Source: Candidatus Dormiibacterota bacterium (GTDB lineage: Bacteria > Chloroflexota > Dormibacteria > Aeolococcales > Bog-877). From it: 5,814 nt of DNA. The position numbers were made by a program, and so were the translations under genes. The notes below the pieces were generated by a model, which worked only from the letters and a program-made list of their open reading frames with translations, was not told the origin of the DNA and did not search any database. Location: assembly GCA_003132265.1 (NCBI GenBank), contig PKXE01000101.1, positions 11,560 to 17,373 of the forward strand, read 5' to 3'. Position 1 is the stretch's first letter. Each line of letters opens with the position of its first letter. Shown piece by piece: positions 1 to 5,568 of this stretch.

Positions 1-1
1 C

Positions 2-181
2 CGGCTGGCGGCGCTGATCGCCCGGGTCACCTCGGCCCCGTCTTGGCCGAGGGAGGTGCGCGGCTGGTATGTGATCCTGATCAGCTTGGCTGACCGCGAG
101 GTCGCGGAGCGCCCAGTGTGGTTGTGGGTCGCGGCCGCGGCGGCGGCCGCCTGGTTGCTGGCCGAGTGGGTCAGGCTGTGA
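2..181 (+). CDS. C-terminal end of a membrane protein, possibly an antiporter-like (NuoL/HyfB-type) subunit (partial)
   Basis: An open frame runs in from the left edge and stops at TGA 179-181, giving the last 59 residues of a protein. The visible part has an amphipathic stretch with several Arg and Trp residues, then LADREVAERP, then a final hydrophobic helix of about 20 residues rich in Ala and Trp that ends VRL. A short loop followed by a last transmembrane helix is how many antiporter-type subunits end, and the downstream genes are Hyf/Nuo-like, so a NuoL/HyfB-type protein is a reasonable guess. No diagnostic motif is visible, so the family is inferred from position only. The stop overlaps the next gene's GTG start by four bases (GTGA), which indicates co-translation. 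The fragment has no lysine, like the next three genes. I am fairly sure this is coding, not of its identity. Confidence 0.6.
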   Translation, partial: RLAALIARVTSAPSWPREVRGWYVILISLADREVAERPVWLWVAAAAAAAWLLAEWVRL

Positions 182-786
182 TCTGGGCTGGGGTCCTGGC
201 GGGAGGCGGATTCGTGGCCGGCGCCATCGCCCTCTTCTCGGTGGGCCCCACCGGGATGGCCCTCAGCGCCTTGGCCCTCGGGCTCGGGATGGGAGGGGTG
301 GCGTCGCTGTCGTCGGGGCCTACCGGGTTTGCCTGCCTGGCCGGTCTGGGAGCGGCCGCGGCGCTCCTTGTGTTCGTGAGTGGCCGGCTCACCTGGCTGG
401 ACGCGTCGGACTCGCTCTTGGGGGCTGGGTTGGTCACTGACCGGCCGCGGGTCTTCGGCGTACGCAGCCTCCGAGCCATCCTGGGTGCGGCCGGCCTCTT
501 CGCCGCCAGACTGCTTTCGGGGCACCTCGCCGCGGGCACGGTGGCGACCCAGGGCCCTGGGTTCGCCTGCCTGTTTGTGTTCGAGGTGGGCCTGATCCGC
601 ATCGGCACCGGCCGAGGGCCGGCCGAGCTGGGTCTCGGCGGGCTCTGCGCCGGCATGGGAGCTGCGGCGTTTCTCCTCCTCAGCGCCCCGGGATCCTCCC
701 TCGCCGTCGCGGTGTTGGCGAGCGGCGTCCCGGCCCTGGCCTTGGTGGCTCTAGGACGGGCCACCCCCTGGGAGACCTCGGCTTGA
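178..786 (+). CDS. Integral membrane protein, possibly HyfE/NuoK-like
   Basis: This 202-residue protein is almost entirely hydrophobic, with about six membrane segments (roughly residues 3-22, 27-45, 50-68, 98-115, 126-142 and 148-197, the last probably two). I start it at GTG 178 because this overlaps the upstream stop by four bases, matching the other junctions in the cluster. An earlier in-frame GTG at 118 would put a Gly/Arg-rich stretch before the first helix and overlap the upstream gene by about 60 bases. The length fits HyfE (about 216 residues). FVFEVG around Glu136 followed by GPAELGLGG around Glu150 resembles the MENG...PELVEIG pattern in the C-terminal half of HyfE, a NuoK-family subunit. 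Its place just before a HyfF-like gene agrees with hydrogenase-4-type gene order. The N-terminal half could also be read as NuoJ-like. The similarity is weak. There is no Lys and no Asn. The stop overlaps the next start (TTGA). Confidence 0.6.
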   Translation: MIWAGVLAGGGFVAGAIALFSVGPTGMALSALALGLGMGGVASLSSGPTGFACLAGLGAAAALLVFVSGRLTWLDASDSLLGAGLVTDRPRVFGVRSLRAILGAAGLFAARLLSGHLAAGTVATQGPGFACLFVFEVGLIRIGTGRGPAELGLGGLCAGMGAAAFLLLSAPGSSLAVAVLASGVPALALVALGRATPWETSA

Positions 787-2036
787 GCCTCTGGCTGACG
801 CTTGCGCTGGCGGGGGGCCTGGTGATGGCGGCCGCCTCGGCGGCGCTGGCCCGTCGAGCCCGCCTGGTCCCCCCCCTGCTGTTGCTGCTGACCGCCGCTG
901 GGATCTCGGTGGCCCTGGTGGAGTCACTTGCCAGCCGCCGCCCCAGTCATCTCCTGGTGGAGGGCGGCCTGGGGACGATCACGCTGGCGCGGCTACCACT
1001 TGGGGTCCTGGTGGGGGGCTGGGCCGCGCTGGTGCTGGAGTTGGGGGTGGCCCACCGACCTCGGTTATCCGGAGGCTCCATCGCGGCCGCGATCGTGACG
1101 GGGGTCGGGGCCTGCCTAGCGCTGCTGGTGACGGGTGTGGTCCCCCTGGCCTTGCTGCTGGCGTTCATGAGCGCCTTCCTCTGGGTCCGCTGGCAGCGCA
1201 TCACCGGTCCAGTGCTTTCGGTCCGGAGCCTCGGCCGGCAAGCGGCTCTGGTGCTGTGCGCCTTGCTGGCAGGGGCCGCGGTGCTCCCGTCGCAGCGGAT
1301 CGGCGCCGCCCCCGCCGCCCTGGCGGGCATGCTGTTGGTGGGGGGGATGGGCGGGGTGGCTGGCCTCCTGCCCCTCTCCAGCTGGGTGGGCGCCGCGTCA
1401 CGCGTGGCGCCCAGTGAAGCGGCAGCCTGGCGGATCTGGCTGGTGCCGGTGGCGATCGTCGCCCTGGCCCGCGTAATGGTGGCCGGGCCCACCGCGCTCT
1501 CCCAGGTGATGCAGCTGCTGCTGGTGGCTCTGGGCCTGGCGACCGCCATCTTCTGGGGCAGCGCTGGCTTTCGGGCCGATCCCAGCACCCGTTACTGGCG
1601 AGTGCTCCAGGCCGACGTCGGATTCATGTGCGTCGGGATCGGCAGCGGGGATGTCCAGGGCCTAGCGGCAGCCCTGATCCTCATCGTGGTCCACTGGCTG
1701 GCCGCAGCGGCCCTCAGCGAGCCGAGGGGCGCCCGCTCTCACCTGCTGGCGTGGGTCGGGCTGTCTGGAGTGCCGCCGTTCGGGGGGTTCACCGGTCGGG
1801 TGCTGGCGATGGTGGCGGTCGCTTTCCTGGGGCCGGTGGTGGTGGCCCTGCTGCTGCTGGCATTCGGCCTCCAGCTGGCGTCCTGTGGCGCCGGGGTGAG
1901 GGAAGCGGTGCTGCGGGTGGCGGTTCGGGGCCCTCGCCTCAGCGAGCTGGTCGGGTTGCTGGCGGCGCTGGGTGCTCTGGTCTTGGGGCTGGTGGCCGGG
2001 CCATTCCTGCAGGCAGCCTTTGGGATCCACCTGTGA
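783..2036 (+). CDS. Divergent proton-antiporter-type membrane subunit (NuoN/HyfF family)
   Basis: This 417-residue polytopic protein starts at TTG 783, which overlaps the previous stop by four bases and has GGGAG at 770-774, eight bases upstream. The antiporter (Proton_antipo_M) signature is visible in three places. LLPLSSWVGAASRVAPSEA (195-213) sits where relatives have a P-[FL]-H-x-W-x-P-D-A-x-x-x-[AP]-P motif. ADVGFMCVGIGSG (277-289) leads into a helix with His304, matching the SSxxQMGY...NHxxxK helices. GLSGVPPFGGFTGR (326-339) matches the LAGIPPxxGFxGK helix. In complex I and group 4 hydrogenases such subunits pump protons through buried Glu and Lys residues. Here the TM5 Glu (segment about 119-134) and TM7 Lys (about 191-194) appear absent, the position four after His304 is Ala, and the TM12 Lys is Arg339. 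Only about 22 residues separate His304 from the GLSGVPP motif, so a helix seems lost. A degenerate, non-pumping or structural homologue is likely. Confidence 0.7.
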   Translation: MSLWLTLALAGGLVMAAASAALARRARLVPPLLLLLTAAGISVALVESLASRRPSHLLVEGGLGTITLARLPLGVLVGGWAALVLELGVAHRPRLSGGSIAAAIVTGVGACLALLVTGVVPLALLLAFMSAFLWVRWQRITGPVLSVRSLGRQAALVLCALLAGAAVLPSQRIGAAPAALAGMLLVGGMGGVAGLLPLSSWVGAASRVAPSEAAAWRIWLVPVAIVALARVMVAGPTALSQVMQLLLVALGLATAIFWGSAGFRADPSTRYWRVLQADVGFMCVGIGSGDVQGLAAALILIVVHWLAAAALSEPRGARSHLLAWVGLSGVPPFGGFTGRVLAMVAVAFLGPVVVALLLLAFGLQLASCGAGVREAVLRVAVRGPRLSELVGLLAALGALVLGLVAGPFLQAAFGIHL

Positions 2037-2776
2037 ACCACCTGCTCTTTGGCTTCGCCCTCTGCGCCGCGCTGGCCATATATCCGGGTGGGCTGGCGGC
2101 ACTGGTGGCCTCTCTGGCTGGCGGTGCGGGCCAGCTCTTACTCCGGCGGCCCGGGAGGCCGCGGTGGGTGGCAGAGGCGGTCAGCAGCCCTTGGTCTTCC
2201 CTGCTGGGGCTGGCGCTGGCCGGGTTGGTCCTGGCGCCCATGCCCTGGCCGGACAACCCGGTGGCCCCAGTCGGGATCTCCTGGGCGTCGGGGAGCAATC
2301 TCGGGGGCATCGCCCTCAGCCTGAGCGCGCTTTGGGCGCTGCAGCTGCTGGGATCGGCCCAGTCCCGGCGCGGTTGGGTCCTGACCCTGCTCGGCGCATG
2401 GTCCTTGGGGCTCGTGCTTCTGGCGCTGGCCGTGCATTCGGGCAGCTGGGCGGGGGTCCTGACCGCTGGTGGGCTGGGTGCCGAGCTGGGCCGGGTACTG
2501 CTAGCTGCCCTGGGACTCTGCTCGCTGCCCTGGGTGCTGATGGGACCCCCGGGCGGCGCCTCCCTTCGGGGGTCCGGCTGGGCGGCTGGAGCAGGGGTGG
2601 CGCTGTTACTGGCGCTTCCCCAGCTTCAGGCAGTCCCTTTTCCGGTAGTTTTGGTCGCCTGGTGGGCGCTCCTGGTGGCCCTCGGTTTGGTGTGGGCAGG
2701 GGGGGCCGCCTGGGGAGCTGGTGCAGCGCGCCGGCTTGGGCTCTCCGTCGCCGCTGCTACACTCAATACACCGTGA
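2033..2776 (+). CDS. Integral membrane protein, possibly a degenerate HyfC/NuoH-like subunit
   Basis: This 247-residue, mostly hydrophobic protein has about seven helices. I start it at GTG 2033, which overlaps the preceding stop by four bases (GTGA) with GGGAT at 2022-2026 six bases upstream. Longer in-frame versions would lie inside the upstream gene. NuoH and HyfC anchor the catalytic arm and form the quinone-facing channel in complex I-like enzymes. The resemblance here is by shape: WASGSNLGG (84-92) recalls the GWASNSKY region of NuoH, and residues 113-140, with a helix ending AVHSGSW, resemble the HyfC helix ending ALIAGSTHI. The invariant acidic loop of the family (E-x-x-x-P-F-D-x-x-E) is not recognisable; the equivalent stretch reads SLPWVLMGPPGG (164-175). 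The protein is also shorter than the usual 300 or more residues. There is no Lys. The identity is tentative, and an unrelated membrane protein is possible. Confidence 0.6.
   Translation: MNHLLFGFALCAALAIYPGGLAALVASLAGGAGQLLLRRPGRPRWVAEAVSSPWSSLLGLALAGLVLAPMPWPDNPVAPVGISWASGSNLGGIALSLSALWALQLLGSAQSRRGWVLTLLGAWSLGLVLLALAVHSGSWAGVLTAGGLGAELGRVLLAALGLCSLPWVLMGPPGGASLRGSGWAAGAGVALLLALPQLQAVPFPVVLVAWWALLVALGLVWAGGAAWGAGAARRLGLSVAAATLNTP
2736..2763 (+). promoter_or_regulatory. Candidate sigma-70-type promoter upstream of maf
   Basis: TTGGGC (2736-2741) and TACACT (2758-2763) are separated by 16 bases inside the 3' end of the last membrane gene. The -10 element keeps the T-A-x-x-x-T core usual in high-GC Gram-positive promoters, while the -35 matches only in TTG. 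Transcription would begin near 2770, upstream of maf and independent of the membrane operon. A second weak -10-like site, TATCCT, lies at 2801-2806. In DNA this GC-rich, AT-containing hexamers are uncommon, which gives modest support. Confidence 0.3.
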
Positions 2777-2851
2777 AGCCCTTGCCGGCACGGGGATCTT
2801 TATCCTCTTGGGACCGGCGCCCGCCACGGGAACTGGAGGCCCTGTGAGGAC

Positions 2852-3526
2852 GTGGTCGAGCTAGTCTTGGCCTCCGGCTCGGAGCGCCGCCGCGAACTTC
2901 TAGTGAGGCTAGGATTGAGGTTCGTCGTGGTCCGGCCGGAGATCGAGGAGAAACTGCTACCCGGCATCTGTGCCGACCTGGCGGTGCAACTGATCGCACG
3001 CAGCAAGGTCCACGCCGGACTGGAACTGGTGCCCACTCGAGACGCTTATCTGCTGGCCGCGGACACCATCGTGATGGGGCCGTCGGGCCCGCTGGGCAAG
3101 CCTCACACCGTGGAGCGGGCTCGCGAGATGCTGCTCTCGCTGCGGGGACAACGGCACGTGGTCCTGACCGGGATCTGTGCGCTCGGCGCCAACTCCAAGA
3201 AGGAGGCCACCGGCGTCTCGCGATCCGCGGTTCGGATGCGTGACTTCAGCGACAGCGAGCTGGAGCAGTACATCGCCGGAGGTGAGCCGCTGGAGCGGGC
3301 CGGCTCCTACGCCGTGCAGGGCCTGGGCGGCTCACTGGTGGACGCGATCGCCGGGCGCACCGACACGGTGATCGGCCTCGACTGCCAGATGGCCATGCAG
3401 TTGCTGAGCGAGGTTGGCTATCCGAACCCGCTGCCGACCGCTCCCGACCGCCACGTCGCCCTGGGCAAGGCGGCTGCCACCCGCCGGCCCCTCGCGAGCT
3501 CCAATCGGGTGGGAGGATCCCGCTGA
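2852..3526 (+). CDS. maf: Maf family nucleoside triphosphate pyrophosphatase
   Basis: This 224-residue cytoplasmic enzyme of the Maf/Ham1 superfamily hydrolyses NTPs to NMP and pyrophosphate. Maf proteins act on dTTP/UTP or on modified nucleotides and are linked to house-cleaning and septum arrest. Family hallmarks are present: LVLASGSERRRELL at residues 4-17 (the S-x-x-R-R nucleotide loop), IARSK with Lys52, AADTIV with the metal-binding Asp71, GKP with Lys83, and ERAGSYAVQGLGGSLVDAIAG with the Glu and Gln expected of the active site. GTG 2852 gives exactly the usual Maf N-terminus. GGAGG at 2835-2839 is 12 bases upstream, slightly far. The Maf core ends near residue 190 (LLSEVGY), and about 34 further residues, rich in Pro, Arg and Ala, form an atypical tail. 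The stop TGA overlaps the likely CTG start of the lipoprotein. Substrate preference cannot be settled by eye. Confidence 0.93.
   Translation: MVELVLASGSERRRELLVRLGLRFVVVRPEIEEKLLPGICADLAVQLIARSKVHAGLELVPTRDAYLLAADTIVMGPSGPLGKPHTVERAREMLLSLRGQRHVVLTGICALGANSKKEATGVSRSAVRMRDFSDSELEQYIAGGEPLERAGSYAVQGLGGSLVDAIAGRTDTVIGLDCQMAMQLLSEVGYPNPLPTAPDRHVALGKAAATRRPLASSNRVGGSR
3511..3516 (+). promoter_or_regulatory. Strong ribosome binding site that decides a CTG start
   Basis: GGGAGG lies six bases before CTG 3523, an ideal spacing. The CTG overlaps the maf stop as CTGA, the same four-base arrangement used by the membrane genes upstream. The next usable start in frame, GTG 3547, has no comparable site at a suitable distance. 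Confidence 0.6.
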
Positions 3527-4473
3527 GGCTGCGGGCGCTCAGCGGAGTGGCGGGGGTCGTCTCGGTCGGGTTGGCGCTCGGATCGATCGTCACCGGCTGC
3601 GGATCCACCCGGCTGGGCGGCCTGGAGGTTGCCACCGTCGTGGTCTCCACGGGCGCCACGGCCAGCACCCCCGCTGTGCCTCAGGGGACCGACGTGGACG
3701 TCGAGATCACCATCAGCAACGTCAGCCAGAACAGCATCAGTGGGGTCACCGTCCGAGTGGCGGTTCCGGCCGGCTTCACCTATCTCGGCACCGTCACCAC
3801 CGCCGTCAATGGCAACTCGGAGCGGTCGGCCGACATTGCGCCCACGACCAAAGATGCGACGTTGACCTGGGGGGCCTGGACGATGGGTCCACGGGGGTCG
3901 GGCAGCAAGTCGCAGGTTCTGATAACCGCTGAGCTGGCGGCCACCGGCGCCCCGGCGACCGCCCAGGTCTCACCCGAGGTCTTTGCCACGGGGTTCGTCA
4001 ACACTCTCTCCGGGACTCCTCTCAGCCTCACGATCTCGCCGGCCCCGTCTCTCAATTTGCAGCTCAGGGTCAGCCCCGCCGCCGTCGCCGCCGGGGAACG
4101 GGTCACCTACCAGGTGGTGGTGACCAACACGGGCAGCGGTGAGGCTCCGAATACGTCGGTCGGGATTACTCTCCCCGACGAGTTCGACTACGCGTCGTCA
4201 TCGGGCACCTCCGGCAACGCCAGCCTAGGCGGTGCCAGCTTTCCGACAGTCGGTACCGAGGTCCCGGTCTGGAGCGGTATCGATGTACCGGGGGCCGGCT
4301 CAGCGGGACCGGGAATCTTGTCCATGAGCTTCACCGTCGAGGTATTGCCGACGGTGCCTCACGGGATCTACACGTGCTCCGCGTCGCTGGTGGCCAGCAC
4401 CGGCTCGCAGACCCAGGATTTCATCCAGCACAACTACACCGCTCTGGCTCCCGTCCAGGTCACCGGTGCGTAA
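3523..4473 (+). CDS. Secreted lipoprotein with two DUF11-type Ig-like domains
   Basis: I read this as a 316-residue protein from CTG 3523; a GTG 3547 start would give 308. From CTG the N-terminus is a textbook lipoprotein signal: an Arg-containing n-region (RLRALS), a hydrophobic core, and the lipobox VTGC with Cys26 as the lipidated first mature residue. From GTG 3547 the signal would have no positive charge. The mature protein has two tandem beta-sandwich-like domains (about 52-158 and 176-316). The second carries the DUF11-type pattern: Leu/Val strand, then AAGERVTYQVVVTNTGSGEAPNT, then VGITLPDEFDY. The first has the parallel DVEITISNVSQNSISGVTVRVAVPAGFTYL. The protein is rich in Thr, Ser, Val and Gly, as expected for the extracytoplasmic face. 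DUF11 proteins are often cell-surface structural or adhesive proteins, but no specific role is established here. TAA 4471-4473 is followed by a 146-base gap before rplU. Confidence 0.85.
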   Translation: MRLRALSGVAGVVSVGLALGSIVTGCGSTRLGGLEVATVVVSTGATASTPAVPQGTDVDVEITISNVSQNSISGVTVRVAVPAGFTYLGTVTTAVNGNSERSADIAPTTKDATLTWGAWTMGPRGSGSKSQVLITAELAATGAPATAQVSPEVFATGFVNTLSGTPLSLTISPAPSLNLQLRVSPAAVAAGERVTYQVVVTNTGSGEAPNTSVGITLPDEFDYASSSGTSGNASLGGASFPTVGTEVPVWSGIDVPGAGSAGPGILSMSFTVEVLPTVPHGIYTCSASLVASTGSQTQDFIQHNYTALAPVQVTGA

Positions 4474-4515
4474 CCAACCGCCCGCGGGGGCTCCGATCTC
4501 GGCAGCAGTTGGCTC

Positions 4516-4524
4516 TGGTAAACT
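4516..4524 (+). promoter_or_regulatory. Candidate extended -10 promoter for rplU-rpmA-obg
   Basis: TGGTAAACT fits the extended -10 pattern TGnTAnnnT, in the middle of the 146-base gap between the lipoprotein gene and rplU. No convincing -35 lies 17 bases upstream, which extended -10 promoters tolerate. The start would fall near 4531, leaving a leader of about 90 bases. The site sits between the arms of an inverted repeat, GGCAGC (4501-4506) and GCTGCC (4526-4531). No terminator with a T-run is visible before it, so read-through from maf and the lipoprotein gene is also possible. Confidence 0.35.
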
Positions 4525-4619
4525 CGCTGCCCGGGTGCGAGGCGCAGTGCTGCCTCACGGCGACCGGCTCTCAAGATGAGTCGCTCGCTCGTCAACTCCG
4601 CAACTCCAAGGGAGTCCTG

Positions 4620-5279
4620 ATGTACGCCATTGTCCAAGTGGGTGGACGCCAGTACCGGGCCGCGCCAGGTGAACGACTGGTAGTCGATCGGTTGGACGTG
4701 GAGCCGGGCTCACGAGTGCACCTGTCCGACGTGAGGATGCTGATCGCCGAGGAAGGCGACGAGACCGAGACCGAGATCGGCCGGCCATGCGTGGAAGATG
4801 TCGCGGTGGCGGCCCGGGCGGTCAGCCATTTCCGGGGCCCCAAGATCCTGGTCTTCAAGTACAAGCCCAAGAAGCGGTATCGCCGCCACCAGGGCTTTCG
4901 GGCCGAGCTGACCGAGTTGCGGATCGAAGAGGTCCGCCGGGGCGCTTACGAGGACAAGCCAGCTTTGGAGCCAGCCAAGAAGCGCACTCCGGCAAAGGCC
5001 GCCCGACCGGTGGCCACGAAGGGGGCCTCCGCACCGACCGAGGTGGTTGAGGCGGCGGCCAAGCAGGCCACTGGGCCCGCCAAGGCGGTGGCCAAGACGG
5101 CCACGAAGTCTGCCGTGCCTTCCGAGTCGAAGGCAGCTGTCGAGGGGGCGGTGAAGCCGAAGGCGACCCGGGTGACTCGCAAGCCCGCGGGGAAGACCAC
5201 GGCCGGCCCGGCTCAGAAAAAGGCGCCGCGGACGCGTACTAAGGCCGCGGACAAGCAGGAGCAGCCAGATGGCTCATAA
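4620..5279 (+). CDS. rplU: 50S ribosomal protein L21 with a long basic C-terminal tail
   Basis: L21 (bL21) binds 23S rRNA in the large subunit. ATG 4620 gives the family's universal start, [13 protein letters not shown], and AAGGGAG at 4608-4614 is five bases upstream. The in-frame stretch before it is not L21-like. Residues 1-105 are a complete L21: [15 protein letters not shown] near 16-30, the [19 protein letters not shown] region, the signature [17 protein letters not shown] at 78-94, and a closing LRIEEV. The normal protein ends here at about 103 residues. This one continues to 219 with a low-complexity tail (about 108-219) dominated by Lys, Ala, Pro and Thr. It contains 18 lysines and PAKK/PAKA motifs at 118-121, 124-127 and 153-156, resembling histone H1-like tails. 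The tail is likely disordered and could bind rRNA or DNA. The 3' end overlaps rpmA by 11 bases, so the tail is read in a different frame from rpmA and the stop is not a frame error near the core. Confidence 0.96.
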   Translation: MYAIVQVGGRQYRAAPGERLVVDRLDVEPGSRVHLSDVRMLIAEEGDETETEIGRPCVEDVAVAARAVSHFRGPKILVFKYKPKKRYRRHQGFRAELTELRIEEVRRGAYEDKPALEPAKKRTPAKAARPVATKGASAPTEVVEAAAKQATGPAKAVAKTATKSAVPSESKAAVEGAVKPKATRVTRKPAGKTTAGPAQKKAPRTRTKAADKQEQPDGS

Positions 5280-5538
5280 AAAGGGCGGCGGTAGCAGCCG
5301 CAATGGTCGGGACAGCCAGTCCCAGCGACTGGGGGTCAAGGTTTATGGGGGCCAGACGGTAGGGGCCGGGGCGGTCCTGGTCCGTCAACGGGGGACCCGC
5401 ATCCTGGCCGGGCCTGGAGTTGGGGTCGGACGAGATCACACCCTCTTCGCGCTCCTACCCGGGGTGGTCGACTACAAGCCCTACCGGACCGACCGGACCC
5501 GAGCCTCGATCACCACGTCTGGCAGCCAGACCGGCTGA
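5269..5538 (+). CDS. rpmA: 50S ribosomal protein L27
   Basis: L27 (bL27) reaches the peptidyl-transferase centre with its N-terminus and helps position tRNA. This 89-residue protein starts with the canonical [16 protein letters not shown], so no N-terminal prosequence of the Firmicutes type needs cleaving. It continues with [22 protein letters not shown] and [24 protein letters not shown] at 5257-5261 lies seven bases before ATG 5269, inside the end of rplU. The 11-base overlap makes translational coupling with rplU likely. The segment after VRQRGT is [12 protein letters not shown] where most relatives have a [FI]HPGxNVGxGxD form, so the His-Pro pair is lost. About 15 residues extend beyond the common end ([17 protein letters not shown]), which is within the range seen in the family. 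Confidence 0.96.
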   Translation: MAHKKGGGSSRNGRDSQSQRLGVKVYGGQTVGAGAVLVRQRGTRILAGPGVGVGRDHTLFALLPGVVDYKPYRTDRTRASITTSGSQTG

Positions 5539-5568
5539 GCCGCTGGGGCTGACTGCCCGCGGTCGCGA

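Noticed and set aside
171..764. A 197-codon open frame on the minus strand
   Set aside because: It is antiparallel to a coherent membrane-protein gene with matching overlaps at both ends. Its own translation is rich in Pro, Arg, Ala and Thr with no recognisable domain, as expected of a GC-rich shadow frame.
947..1588. A 213-codon open frame on the minus strand
   Set aside because: It is fully inside the antiporter-like gene on the other strand. Its low-complexity Ala/Arg/Pro/Thr translation shows no family motif.
1628..2035. A longer N-terminus for the HyfC/NuoH-like gene
   Set aside because: The extra 135 residues are Gly/Arg/Pro-rich, not membrane-like, and lie wholly over the C-terminal half of the upstream gene. 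GTG 2033 with its four-base overlap is much better.
1972..2847. A 291-codon plus-strand frame overlapping the last membrane gene
   Set aside because: It is Gly/Arg/Ala/Pro-rich with no domain and is the +1 shadow of the hydrophobic frame. Only its last 24 codons (2773-2847) are considered separately.
4474..4500. A Rho-independent terminator after the lipoprotein gene
   Set aside because: There is a GC-rich stretch, but no stable stem followed by a T-run.
4374..4619. A longer N-terminus for L21
   Set aside because: It would overlap the lipoprotein gene and precede the universal L21 start [14 protein letters not shown] good ribosome binding site sits just before ATG 4620.
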